The position numbers and the translations under genes are program-made. Shown piece by piece: positions 53,898 through 62,740 of a stretch of DNA of 64,000 nucleotides. The stretch spans positions 1 through 64,000 of the forward strand of contig JACRET010000002.1 of assembly GCA_016218105.1 (NCBI GenBank), written 5' to 3'. Origin of the DNA: Deltaproteobacteria bacterium (lineage in GTDB: Bacteria > Desulfobacterota > GWC2-55-46). Below the pieces are notes generated by a model, which was given only the letters and a program-made list of their open reading frames with translations, had not been told where the DNA came from and did no database searches. Each line of letters opens with the position of its first letter. The first letter of the stretch is position 1.

Positions 53898-55262
53898 ATG
53901 GATAAAAAGACGATAGCTGAAAAGATGGCCGATTACGGCCAGGGGCTTAAGTTCGAACAACTCCCCGGCCCGGTAGTCCATGAGGTCAAGAGGCGCGTTA
54001 TCGATTCGTTAGCTTGCGTCCTGGGCGCCTATGAGAGCCTTCCCGCAAAGATAGCGAGGGCCTCGGCTCCGTCTATTCAAAACGGATTGATATCGTCCGT
54101 TATCGGGGGCGGCGAAACCACGCCGGAGCATGCGGCCTTCGCTAACGGAGTGATGATACGGTATCTTGACTACAACGACACCTACCTTTCAAAAGAGCCG
54201 GCGCATCCGTCCGACAACATCGCCGCGGCTTTGGCCTCGGCCGAGGCCTTCGGGAAGAGCGGAGAGGAGTTCATAACAGCGGTCGCGGCCGCCTATGAAG
54301 TACAGTGCAGGCTTTGCGACGGGGCGTCGCTCCGCGCGCGCGGATGGGACCATGTCACGTACGGCGCGTTCTCAAGCGCTCTGGCCGCTTCCATGCTGAT
54401 GGGGCTTACCAGGGACCAGACTGTAAACGCGTTGGGTATCGCCGGTACCGGAGCGCCTGCCTTAAGGCAGACAAGGGCGGGGGAACTTTCCATGTGGAAA
54501 GGGTGCGCCTTCGCGCGCGCCGCGAAGGACGCCGTTTTCGCGGCCTTGCTGGCCAGGAACGGGATGACGGGGCCTGCGCCGGTATTTGAAGGCGAGTTCG
54601 GGTTTTTCAAGCTCGTATCCGGGCCTTTTGCAATCGCCCCGTTTGCCGCTGGCGACGGGCAGTTCAAGATACTCGATACTTACATAAAGTATTATCCGGC
54701 TGAATACCATGCGCAGAGCGCGATTGGCGCGGCGCTTGACCTTTATACGGAAATAGGGGACACGGATGAGATAGAATCGGTAACGATAAACACATTCAGG
54801 GCGGCTTATGAGATAATAGGCAGAGGAGACGAGAAGTGGAGGCCGAAGACGAGAGAGACCGCCGACCACAGCCTCCCGTTTTGCGTGGCGGCCGCCTTGA
54901 TGGACGGGAGCATTACGGCCTTTACCTTTTCAGAGCGGCTAAGCGATGAGCGGATATCAGGGCTGCTCGACAGGACAAAAGTAGTTGTCGACGACGATCT
55001 CGACAAGCTCTACCCGGAGGCGATGCCCAACAGGGTCGAGGTTGTCTTGAGATCCGGAAGGTACCTTGTAAAAGAGGTCATATATCCGAAAGGGCATCCT
55101 AAAAACCCGCTTTCAGACAGAGAGCTTGAGAAAAAATTCAAGTCCTTGAGCGAATGGTATTTCATGAATAAAGAGTCGGGAAGGGTGCTCGATGCGCTCT
55201 GGAATCTTGATAGTATTAAGGATATAAGGGAGCTTATGAAGCTCCTTGGAAGAGGGGATTGA
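53898..55262 (+). CDS. MmgE/PrpD-family dehydratase (2-methylcitrate dehydratase-like)
   Basis: 454 residues, family length. Landmarks include DSLACVLGAYES, RYLDYNDTYLSKEPAHPSDN, GWDHVTYGAFSSALAASMLMGL and YYPAEYHAQSAIGAAL. PrpD dehydrates 2-methylcitrate in propionate breakdown; other members act on citrate or itaconate-like acids. The next gene is a PrpB-like lyase, which favours the methylcitrate role. Confidence 0.9.
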   Translation: MDKKTIAEKMADYGQGLKFEQLPGPVVHEVKRRVIDSLACVLGAYESLPAKIARASAPSIQNGLISSVIGGGETTPEHAAFANGVMIRYLDYNDTYLSKEPAHPSDNIAAALASAEAFGKSGEEFITAVAAAYEVQCRLCDGASLRARGWDHVTYGAFSSALAASMLMGLTRDQTVNALGIAGTGAPALRQTRAGELSMWKGCAFARAAKDAVFAALLARNGMTGPAPVFEGEFGFFKLVSGPFAIAPFAAGDGQFKILDTYIKYYPAEYHAQSAIGAALDLYTEIGDTDEIESVTINTFRAAYEIIGRGDEKWRPKTRETADHSLPFCVAAALMDGSITAFTFSERLSDERISGLLDRTKVVVDDDLDKLYPEAMPNRVEVVLRSGRYLVKEVIYPKGHPKNPLSDRELEKKFKSLSEWYFMNKESGRVLDALWNLDSIKDIRELMKLLGRGD

Positions 55263-55263
55263 A

Positions 55264-56088
55264 ATGCCGGGGCGGCTGAAGGGGCTTATAAAAGACAAAA
55301 CAATCGCAGTACCCGGCGCTTTTGACGCGGTATCGGCCATGATGATCGAGAGGGCCGGTTTTCCCGCGCTCTATATATCAGGCGCAGGCCTCTCAAATTC
55401 AAGCGGCCTTCCGGATACCGGCTCACTCGGGCTCGATGAGGCCGCGAGATTATCCTCTTATATTATCAGGTCCGTAAACATACCCGCCATAGTCGATTGC
55501 GATACCGGTTTTGGCGGCCCTGAAGCCGTAAAAGAGGCGGTAAGGGAATTCGGCTCGCTCGGGGCCGAGGCTGTCCAGCTGGAAGACCAGCGTTTGCCGA
55601 AGCGCTGCGGCCACCTGCCCGGCAAAGAGTTGATATCTGCCGATGAGTTCGCCGAAAAAATTGCCGCGGCGGCCTCCTCGCGCAGGGACAAGACATTCCT
55701 TATTATAGCGAGGACGGACGGCGCGGCGGTAGAAGGGCTGGGCGGAGCCATAGACAGGGCCAGGAAGTATCTTGACGCGGGCGCGGACATCATCTTTCCG
55801 GAGGCCCTCACGTCGAGAGAGGATTTCATGGCGTTTTCGCGCGAGATACGCGCCCCGTTGATAGCCAACATGACCGAGTTCGGCAAGACGCCTTACCTGA
55901 GCGTTGATGACTTCAGTGAGATGGGTTATTCAATGGTGCTCTTTCCCATGACCATCTTCAGGGTCGCGATGAAGGCGATCGGTTCGGCGTTAACCGAGTT
56001 GAGGGAGAAAGGCACGCAGAAAGGCTTGCTTGATAAGATGCAGACCAGAAAGGAGCTCTACGGCCTCCTTGGATACAAAGGGTTTTGA
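55264..56088 (+). CDS. prpB: 2-methylisocitrate lyase-like protein (PEP mutase/ICL family)
   Basis: 274 residues from the ATG at 55264, which has an AGAGGGGA ribosome site. Signatures: PGAFDAVSAMMIERAGFPALYISGAG, DCDTGFGG (metal site), LEDQRLPKRCGHLPGK (catalytic KRCGH) and IIARTDG. It would split 2-methylisocitrate to pyruvate and succinate. No prpC in the window, so the cycle is incomplete here. Confidence 0.9.
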   Translation: MPGRLKGLIKDKTIAVPGAFDAVSAMMIERAGFPALYISGAGLSNSSGLPDTGSLGLDEAARLSSYIIRSVNIPAIVDCDTGFGGPEAVKEAVREFGSLGAEAVQLEDQRLPKRCGHLPGKELISADEFAEKIAAAASSRRDKTFLIIARTDGAAVEGLGGAIDRARKYLDAGADIIFPEALTSREDFMAFSREIRAPLIANMTEFGKTPYLSVDDFSEMGYSMVLFPMTIFRVAMKAIGSALTELREKGTQKGLLDKMQTRKELYGLLGYKGF

Positions 56089-56111
56089 TAAAACAGCGGG
56101 CAGAGTTGGCG

Positions 56112-56303
56112 ATGGAAAGAATAGACTGCTTTAAATGCAAACACTACTATGTCACATGGGACGAGTATTTTCCGAGGGGCTGCAAGGCATTGAGTTTCAA
56201 GAGCCGCGAGATGCCCTCCGGGGTCGTATATAATTCGTCCGGGCTCGAATGCCAGAGGTTCGAGCCGAAGGTGAAAGACCCGAATCAGAGATGGAAGAAG
56301 TAG
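56112..56303 (+). CDS. Small cysteine-motif protein of unknown function
   Basis: 63 residues from the ATG at 56112; a TTG start at 56085 overlapping the prpB stop would add nine residues. MERIDCFKCKHYYVTWDEYFPRGC...KSREMPS...GLECQRFEPK has four cysteines that could hold a metal. I recall this compact domain as a conserved hypothetical in Deltaproteobacteria. Function unknown. Confidence 0.7.
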   Translation: MERIDCFKCKHYYVTWDEYFPRGCKALSFKSREMPSGVVYNSSGLECQRFEPKVKDPNQRWKK

Positions 56304-56382
56304 CTGGACGCCTTCGCGCAAATCTTGACCTCCAATATGCCTGTTGTTATACTCTGCTGATCCCGATTCCAAAAGGAGAGAT

Positions 56383-57786
56383 ATGGTTATAGATTCATTC
56401 GAACCCTTCAAGGTAATAAAGGCCGCGCTCTCGAAAGGCGGCGAATTCGCCGATATTTATGTCGAGGATACCTTCAATACATCGATAGTATGCGAGGAGA
56501 ACAGGATAGAGAAGGTAGTTGTGGGGCGTGACAGGGGGTGCGGCATAAGGGTGATCGCGAATTTTAAAACCTACTACGCTTATACCAACGATTTTACGGA
56601 GAAGGGCCTCCTTGAGCTGGCGCACACTGTGGCGAACGGGGTGAAAGAGGGCAGGGAAATCGGCGGCATAAGCCTTGCCAAAAAGGAAAAGGCGGCAGGG
56701 TTTGACATAAAAAAGCTCCCGATACAGGCCGACCTCAGCCAAAAGGTATCGTTAGTCAACAGGGCCAACAAGACAGCCTGGGCAATGGACAAGAGGATAC
56801 GACAGGTCAGGGTAATGTACGGGGACGGCTTTAAGAGGGTCTGTATCGTAAATTCTTTGGGCGAATGGGTGGAGGAGGACAGGACCGGCATAATATTCGT
56901 ATGCAACGCCGTATCAAAGGAGGATGACATAGTCCAGACGGGGTATGAGCCGCTTGGCGGGGCGACCGGGCTGGAGATATTCGAAGAGACCTCTCCCGAA
57001 GAGGTCGCGGAGATCGCCTCAAAGAGGGCGCTTGATATGATCAAGGCGAGAAGGGCGCCCGGCGGGAAGATGGGCGTAGTGCTTTCAAGCGAAGCGGGCG
57101 GCACGATGATACACGAGGCGGTGGGCCACGGCCTTGAAGCTGACCTCGCCATGCAGAATTTATCCGTCTATTCCGGGAAGATGAACGAAAAGGTCGCTGC
57201 CCCGATAATCACGGTTCTCGACGACGCGACGATACCATATAAGAGAGGGTCTTTCTTCTATGACGACGAGGGCAGCCCGGCTGAGAGGACGGTGCTTGTG
57301 GAGAACGGGGTTCTCAAGAGCTATATGCACGACAGATTAAGCTCGATGAAGGCTGGCGTCAGATCGACCGGCAACGGCAGGAGGGAGTCCTATCATCACA
57401 GGCCCATCCCCAGGATGACGAATACTTTGATAGCGCCGGGTAACACCGACCCCGCCTCCATCATAAGATCACTCGATAAGGGCCTCTTCGTAAAGAAGAT
57501 GGGCGGCGGGCAGGTAAATACCGTAAACGGAGACTTCGTTTTCGAGGTGACCGAAGGGTATATGATCGAAAAAGGCAAGGTAGGCGAGCTTGTGCGGGGC
57601 GCTACCCTTACTGGGAACGGCCCTGAGGTGCTTATGACCATAGACATGGTGGGAACCGACCTGGGCTACGGCATCGGCACATGCGGCAAGGACAGCCAAG
57701 GCGTGCCTGTGGCGGACGCTCAGCCGACACTCCGTATCCCCGAAATAGTCGTCGGAGGCGATGTAAAAGGGGCTGGCCTTTCTTAG
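56383..57786 (+). CDS. tldD: TldD/PmbA-family metalloprotease, TldD type
   Basis: 467 residues. The zinc motif is MIHEAVGHGLEAD (HExxxH), placing it as the catalytic TldD partner rather than PmbA/TldE. GSFFYDDEGSPAERTVLVENG and SYHHRPIPRMTNT are family phrases. TldD/TldE cleave modified or unstructured peptides. No tldE/pmbA is adjacent. The ATG at 56383 is chosen for its AAAAGGAGAG site. Confidence 0.92.
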   Translation: MVIDSFEPFKVIKAALSKGGEFADIYVEDTFNTSIVCEENRIEKVVVGRDRGCGIRVIANFKTYYAYTNDFTEKGLLELAHTVANGVKEGREIGGISLAKKEKAAGFDIKKLPIQADLSQKVSLVNRANKTAWAMDKRIRQVRVMYGDGFKRVCIVNSLGEWVEEDRTGIIFVCNAVSKEDDIVQTGYEPLGGATGLEIFEETSPEEVAEIASKRALDMIKARRAPGGKMGVVLSSEAGGTMIHEAVGHGLEADLAMQNLSVYSGKMNEKVAAPIITVLDDATIPYKRGSFFYDDEGSPAERTVLVENGVLKSYMHDRLSSMKAGVRSTGNGRRESYHHRPIPRMTNTLIAPGNTDPASIIRSLDKGLFVKKMGGGQVNTVNGDFVFEVTEGYMIEKGKVGELVRGATLTGNGPEVLMTIDMVGTDLGYGIGTCGKDSQGVPVADAQPTLRIPEIVVGGDVKGAGLS

Positions 57787-57806
57787 GGGGATTATAGGAG
57801 GCGGCG

Positions 57807-57977
57807 ATGACAAAAGACCCGGTCTGCGGGATGATACTCTCGGAAGAGAAGGCTCCATTTAGATACGATTACAAGGGAAAGGTTTATTTCTTCTGCGGCA
57901 AGGGGTGTATGGAGCGGTTCGAGAAAGACCCGGAGAAGTATATAAGCGGGAAGGGCGGAGATTGGGTGAAGGGGTAA
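57807..57977 (+). CDS. YHS-domain protein, 56 residues
   Basis: Too short for the ORF track. ATG 57807 with a TAGGAGG site encodes MTKDPVCGMILSEEKAPFRY then VYFFCGKGCMERFEKDPEKY, a complete YHS domain (DPVCGM...FFCGKGC...F..DP.KY). YHS domains bind metal, often copper or zinc, through Cys and occur free or in heavy-metal pumps. It follows tldD by 20 bases. Confidence 0.85.
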   Translation: MTKDPVCGMILSEEKAPFRYDYKGKVYFFCGKGCMERFEKDPEKYISGKGGDWVKG

Positions 57978-58082
57978 GCCCTTGTCACGAAAAGCGCGCG
58001 GGGCAGCGCGGGAAAAAACTCTCAAAAAATCGAATTACTTCCCTTCAGCCTGGGGCCTGAATATTTCCGCATGGTTAATCAT

Positions 58083-58112
58083 TTGACACCCCGCATCCAT
58101 TTACCTTAAAAT
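58083..58112 (+). promoter_or_regulatory. Sigma70-type promoter for cstA
   Basis: TTGACA (perfect), 18 bases, TAAAAT, 30 bases before the ATG at 58143. Confidence 0.65.
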
Positions 58113-58142
58113 GTAACATACCTGTTGCTCTCAATATCTCAT

Positions 58143-60074
58143 ATGAAGCCCTCTACTATCATACTCGGCATATTATCCGTCATATTCGCCTACTCCTTCG
58201 GGGTCGCGGTACGCATTATAAACCCTTCCGAGAGCGTCAACGCCCTCTGGCTGGTGGTATCTTCGGCATGTTTTTTTGTTGTCATCTACAGGGTCTACGG
58301 GGCGTTCATCGCCGCGAAGATACTTAGTATAGATGAACGGAGAAAGACCCCGGCATACAAGCATAACGACGGCAAGGACTTTCATCCCACGCATACCCTT
58401 GTGCTGTTCGGCCATCACTTCGCCGCGATAGCCGGGGCAGGGCCGCTCATAGGGCCGGTTCTGGCGGCCCAGTTCGGCTACCTGCCGGGATTTCTCTGGA
58501 TACTTGTCGGCGCGGCCTTTGGCGGAGCGGTACACGACATGGTGATACTCGCGGCCTCCGTAAGGAGGGACGGCTCATCCCTTGCCCAGATAGCGAGGAA
58601 AGAAGTCGGGCCTGTGGCCGGGTTTACCGCCGCCCTTGCCATACTCTTTATTATCATAGTCGCCCTCGCTGGCCTTGGGCTTGCGGTAGTTAACGCCCTC
58701 TATAAAAGCCCGTGGGGCACGTTTACGATATTCGCCACCATCCCGATAGCGCTCTTTATGGGGCTATATCTCTATAAGATAAGGCCTGGCAGGGTAGCGG
58801 AGGTGAGCGTTATAGGGGTTGCGCTGCTTCTGGCCGCGGTAATAGGCGGCAGATACATACCGGGGTCGTTCCTGGGGCCTTACTTCGCCCTGGATAAAAC
58901 GGTTATCGTGATCATAATGGCGGCGTATGGATTTGTGGCGTCCGTCCTTCCTGTCTGGATGTTGTTGTGCCCGAGGGACTACCTGTCCACCTATCTTAAG
59001 ATCGGCACTGTCCTTATACTCGCGGCAGGGGTTATTTTTATGGCCCCTGAGATACAGATGCCGGCGGTCACCAAATTTATCGGTGGCGGCGGCCCCGTGA
59101 TACCGGGGAGCGTTTTCCCGTTCATGTTCATCACGATCGCCTGCGGAGCGATCTCCGGCTTTCATTCGCTGATATCTTCAGGAACCACTCCCAAGATGAT
59201 AAAAAGCGAGGGCGATATAAAGCTCATCGGCTTCGGGGCGATGCTCGCTGAGGGCTTTGTGGCTGTCATGGCTGTGATAGCCGCCACAGTCCTCATACCC
59301 GGGGATTACTTCGCGATAAACACGACGCTTTCATTCGACGCCCTTGCAGCACTGGGTTTTCCGCCCGTCAATATAGCCGAGCTTTCAAATACCGTTGGCG
59401 TGAACGTGGCCGGGAGGCCCGGAGGGGCGGTGTCTCTGGCGGTCGGTATGTCTTATATATTTTCCGGGCTTCCTGGCATGAAGGGGCTCATGCCTTACTG
59501 GTATAACTTCGCGCTCATGTTCGAGGCCCTGTTTATCCTCACGACCGTCGATACCGGCACAAGGGTCGCAAGGTTCATACTCCAGGAACTGGGCGCTCAT
59601 GTATACAAGCCGATAGGCAAGACCAATTGGATGCCCGGGGTGGTGCTGACAAGCGCGCTCGTGGTGATATCGTGGGGATATCTGATAAATTCCGGGTCTG
59701 TCTCCACAATCTGGCCGATGTTCGGGGTGGCTAACCAGCTTCTTGCCGCGCTCGCCCTGTGCGTGGGCACCACCATAATACTCAAGCAAAAGCCCGGCAA
59801 GGCAAGGTACGCCCTTGTAACGCTCGTACCGATGGCATTCATGTTCGTGATGACGATAGTGGCCTCGTGGAAACTATACTGGATGTTCGCCTCGAAGGCC
59901 TCTTCTGCCGTAAATCCGGCGAACGCCTTCACCTTCAGGCTCGATTCCATCCTGGTGGCTGTAATGGCCGGGCTCGCTGTGACCGCGGTAGCTGATTCCG
60001 TATTCAAGTGGTGGGGGTTGCTGAGTAGTTCGAAGATACTTGCCGATGAAGGTGGATTGGACGAAGTGAATTGA
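58143..60074 (+). CDS. cstA: CstA-family peptide/pyruvate transporter
   Basis: 643 residues with about 16 membrane helices. Family phrases: HFAAIAGAGPLIGPVLAAQFGY, GAVHDMVILAASVRRDG, GAISGFHSLISSGTTPK and TVDTGTRVARFILQE. CstA and its relatives import peptides or pyruvate when carbon is short. ATG 58143 is preferred to the ORF's TTG six codons earlier. It has its own promoter. Confidence 0.93.
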   Translation: MKPSTIILGILSVIFAYSFGVAVRIINPSESVNALWLVVSSACFFVVIYRVYGAFIAAKILSIDERRKTPAYKHNDGKDFHPTHTLVLFGHHFAAIAGAGPLIGPVLAAQFGYLPGFLWILVGAAFGGAVHDMVILAASVRRDGSSLAQIARKEVGPVAGFTAALAILFIIIVALAGLGLAVVNALYKSPWGTFTIFATIPIALFMGLYLYKIRPGRVAEVSVIGVALLLAAVIGGRYIPGSFLGPYFALDKTVIVIIMAAYGFVASVLPVWMLLCPRDYLSTYLKIGTVLILAAGVIFMAPEIQMPAVTKFIGGGGPVIPGSVFPFMFITIACGAISGFHSLISSGTTPKMIKSEGDIKLIGFGAMLAEGFVAVMAVIAATVLIPGDYFAINTTLSFDALAALGFPPVNIAELSNTVGVNVAGRPGGAVSLAVGMSYIFSGLPGMKGLMPYWYNFALMFEALFILTTVDTGTRVARFILQELGAHVYKPIGKTNWMPGVVLTSALVVISWGYLINSGSVSTIWPMFGVANQLLAALALCVGTTIILKQKPGKARYALVTLVPMAFMFVMTIVASWKLYWMFASKASSAVNPANAFTFRLDSILVAVMAGLAVTAVADSVFKWWGLLSSSKILADEGGLDEVN

Positions 60075-60205
60075 TAGTCAGACAGATTGCCCCAGTTTTC
60101 AAATCCCGGCATGGCAGAGTGTTTTTCAACGCCATGCTTATCCAAACCGCTTGATCTTCATCTCCGTTCTTTTCTTCCGGATACATCCCGAAAAAATAAA
60201 AAATA

Positions 60206-60595
60206 ATGAGAAGAGGCATAATAATATCCCTCGTTCCGCTTATTTGGCTATGCGGGACAATGGCTTTTGGGCGCGCCTTTAAGGAAAGGGCATACCAGAA
60301 GGAATGGTGCGTAAAAGCAGGGGGGAAGATGGAATTCACTCTGCCGGACAAGTCGCGCGTCGACTGTCTGACGGAGGAGTACGCTGTGGAGGTCGATTTT
60401 GCCAGCAAGTGGGCTGAAGCGCTCGGTCAGGCGCTGTACTATTCGATACAGACCGGGAAAAGGCCGGGGATACTCCTCATACTTGAAGATGATAAGGACA
60501 AGAGGTTTTTAGAGCGGGCTAATTCAGTAGCCCAGAGGCTCGGCATCAGGATGTGGACGGCAAGTAAAGCTGAACTTGAGGGCCTTCAAAGGTAA
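60206..60595 (+). CDS. Small exported protein with restriction-endonuclease-like sequence
   Basis: 129 residues. It begins with a hydrophobic signal-like stretch (IIISLVPLIWLCGTMAFG). The body, SRVDCLTEEYAVEVDFASKWAEALGQALYYSIQTGK and GILLILEDD, looks like a compact PD-(D/E)xK-type fold with D...ExD instead of ExK. I recall related small proteins as conserved hypotheticals. Whether it is a nuclease, and where it acts, is open. Confidence 0.6.
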   Translation: MRRGIIISLVPLIWLCGTMAFGRAFKERAYQKEWCVKAGGKMEFTLPDKSRVDCLTEEYAVEVDFASKWAEALGQALYYSIQTGKRPGILLILEDDKDKRFLERANSVAQRLGIRMWTASKAELEGLQR

Positions 60596-60632
60596 AACGG
60601 CCGCGTTAGGTCGCGGGGCAATGCAATCCCGT

Positions 60633-60791
60633 TTAACAGGCTGCTGAAAAAGCCCATCTGCTTCGTTGTCTTCGTCGCTCGTCACTGCGGCGTACAGATA
60701 GAGTACGCCTCATTCCTCGCTTCTCGACGCCTCGCATCCTGAGCTTTTTGAACAGCCTGTACTAATTTAGGGTTTTTCAGCACCTGTTAAA
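60633..60791. repeat. MITE-like element, copy 2
   Basis: AACAGGCTGCTGAAAAAGCCC at the left and GGGTTTTTCAGCACCTGTTAAA at the right are inverted repeats. The interior CATCTGCTTCGTTGTCTTCG and CGCTCGTCACTGCGGCGTA matches copy 1 closely; an extra GATAGAGTA-like stretch makes it about 20 bases longer. Confidence 0.85.
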
Positions 60792-60839
60792 TATCTCCCT
60801 CACTCAGCCTCTTCACAAATGGGGAGAGGGGTTTTTCGT

Positions 60840-60864
60840 GTAGGGCCCGTTTCCCGAACGGGCC
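60840..60864 (+). repeat. GGGCCCGTT palindrome, copy 7
   Basis: GTAGGGCCCGTTTCCCGAACGGGCC. It lies 10 bases from element copy C in the gene-free stretch 60596-61148, which is almost wholly repeats. Confidence 0.8.
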
Positions 60865-60873
60865 GGAACTTAG

Positions 60874-61026
60874 GCTGGTAAAGCCTTTTGCGCGTTGCCA
60901 CGCGCTTTCGGGGTAGTGGCTCTGCTCGCTGTCGGCTTGCTCCCTTTGATAGAACTGAAGCCCTGTCGTTCGCCTCCTTTATGCGCTGCGCAATACCCCT
61001 TGGTATTTTTTGAAGAACAAAATCTA
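60874..61026 (-). repeat. Dispersed intergenic element, copy C (subtype 1)
   Basis: Read on the minus strand: AAAAAATACC-AAG-GGGTATTGCG, GGCGAACGACAGGGCTTCAG, GCCGACAGCGAGCAGAGCC, CTACCCCGAAAGCGCG and AAAGGCTTTACC. Its hairpin GCGCGT-GGCA-ACGCGC differs from copy B by a paired change that keeps the stem. Confidence 0.85.
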
Positions 61027-61148
61027 AAAACGAAAGGCTTTGCGCGCGAAGCGACGGAGTCTCGTTTAAAGTCCCCTCTCACCCTCCTCCCTTTCCAGCA
61101 AGTGGAGAGGGAACTATGAGGGCGGGAAACTATAAGGAACCCATGCGG

Positions 61149-61616
61149 CTATGATATCTCGACGTTGATCTTCTTTGGCTGCACTTCCATTGCCTTCGGG
61201 ATGTGAATGCTTAACAGCCCGTCTTTAAGGGCGGCCCTTATCCTGTCGGGCTGTATCTTGAAAGGTATGTTCACTGACCTTGAGTAATATTTGTAATTCC
61301 TTTCTGAATAGGAAAACTCCCCGCCTTTTTCCATCTCGTCCCTGATCTCGCCTTTGATGGTGAGGGTGTTTTCCTGCATGGATACGTCAATATCCTCTTT
61401 CACCACCCCTGGCATCTCGGCCCGCACTATCACCTCTTCGTTCCTGTCTAAGATATCTATGGCGGGAGACGCGACCCCGCCCCGTTCTTTCTCAGGCGGC
61501 TTCTTCCAGGGGATGTCTACCCTTCTTGGAGTGGAGAATACGTCCTCCCAAATCCTGTCCATTTCCCTCTTCATGACCTCAAGCTCTCTCAGGGGGTTCC
61601 ATTTCTCAAACGGCAT
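61149..61616 (-). CDS. Hsp20 small heat-shock protein
   Basis: 155 residues from the start at 61616, which has an AAAGGAGG site. The alpha-crystallin domain spans about 50-150: AIDILDRNEEVIVRAEMPGVVKEDIDVSM, then YYSRSVNIPFKIQPDRIRAALKDGLLSIHIPK (the A-x-x-x-n-G-L motif). It begins MPFEKWNPLRELEVMKREMDRIW. An ATP-independent chaperone holding unfolded proteins. Monocistronic. Confidence 0.93.
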   Translation of the reverse strand: MPFEKWNPLRELEVMKREMDRIWEDVFSTPRRVDIPWKKPPEKERGGVASPAIDILDRNEEVIVRAEMPGVVKEDIDVSMQENTLTIKGEIRDEMEKGGEFSYSERNYKYYSRSVNIPFKIQPDRIRAALKDGLLSIHIPKAMEVQPKKINVEIS

Positions 61617-61716
61617 AAAAATCCTCCTTTCGGCTAAAGATGATCGCTGAGATTCCATTTCTTAAAGGATAGGTACCAAAGAGATCGATGTCAAGTAATG
61701 GGGTCTGAAAATGGGG

Positions 61717-62619
61717 CTAGATAATGTTGGAGATGATAAGGAGTATGCCTGTTGACAGGTGTGCGAGTATTATAGATTTAATGGATGGGATAAGGGAGGG
61801 GCCGCCCTTATAATTTTTCAGGAGGCCTAAGACCCCGGGGATTACCGCTACAATGGAAAGTATGGCTATCAGCGACCGCAGAGGCAAAAATCCTGAAATA
61901 GCGGCGACGATAATGCTCGCGTAGGCCCCTCCTATGATGACTAGTATCCCGTAGCGCCCTTTTTCAACCCCCAGACGTACCACCAGGGTGCGCTTGCCCG
62001 CGGTTTTATCCGCCTCATAGTCAGGGAATTCGTTTATGTAAAGGAGCGCGGCAATTAAGAATGACATGGGGATCGAGGAGAAAAACGCGTGCGGCCCAAG
62101 CTCATTCGTCTGGACAAGATATGCCCCGAGTACTGTAAGCACGCCGAAACAGAGACCGACGGCAGCCTCCCCAAGCCCTCTGCCGGCAAGGAAGATAGGT
62201 GGAGCGGAATAAAAGAATCCGACAAAAAGGCCGATGGACCCGATTATCAAAAGCAGCGGGTTTACGGCATATGAAAGATAAAGGCCCGCAAGGCTGCCGA
62301 GGGCGAGAAGGCTCAGTCCGAAGACAAGAGTTTCCCGCGGAGAAATAAGGCCGCTCTGGATAAATCGGGAGCCGCCCGTAAAGGGTGTAAGGGCAGACTG
62401 GTTTATATTGTCCGTGCCGTTTTTAAAGTCGAAGTAATCGTTTATGACGTTCATTCCAGCGTGGAAGAGCGTGGCGGCGATGAGCGAAATCAGAAAGTAG
62501 GGTATGTGGACCTTCCCGTGCGTATGCCAGGCGGCGGATGCGCCGAGCGCCACCGGTATCATTATGCCGGGGAAGAACTGCGGCCGCGTGGAGAGGAACA
62601 GATGCTTGATTTTAGGCAT
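61717..62619 (-). CDS. menA: UbiA-family prenyltransferase (MenA-like)
   Basis: 300 residues, about eight helices. The first Asp-rich motif is NVINDYFDFKNGTDN, followed by GGSRFIQSGLISPRE, as in 1,4-dihydroxy-2-naphthoate prenyltransferase. The second motif reads NEFPDYEADKTAGKRTLVVRLG. It would attach the polyprenyl tail in menaquinone synthesis, fitting a cytochrome-rich anaerobe. No other men gene is nearby, so another UbiA substrate is possible. Confidence 0.85.
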   Translation of the reverse strand: MPKIKHLFLSTRPQFFPGIMIPVALGASAAWHTHGKVHIPYFLISLIAATLFHAGMNVINDYFDFKNGTDNINQSALTPFTGGSRFIQSGLISPRETLVFGLSLLALGSLAGLYLSYAVNPLLLIIGSIGLFVGFFYSAPPIFLAGRGLGEAAVGLCFGVLTVLGAYLVQTNELGPHAFFSSIPMSFLIAALLYINEFPDYEADKTAGKRTLVVRLGVEKGRYGILVIIGGAYASIIVAAISGFLPLRSLIAILSIVAVIPGVLGLLKNYKGGPSLIPSIKSIILAHLSTGILLIISNII

Positions 62620-62689
62620 GGGAAATTATACCCCGAAGGAAGCAGTAAAGCAAGGGAGCCCGGCCGTGCGGGATTTACGGTGAGAAGGC

Positions 62690-62722
62690 AAAAAAAAGGC
62701 ACCGCCGAAGCGGTGCCTTTTA
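62690..62722 (-). terminator. Intrinsic terminator after the Ala/Lys-rich gene
   Basis: AAAAGGCACCGC-TTCG-GCGGTGCC then a run of seven U on the minus strand. Placed 19 bases past the stop at 62741. Confidence 0.85.
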
Positions 62723-62740
62723 GTCGTGAATGAAATCAGA

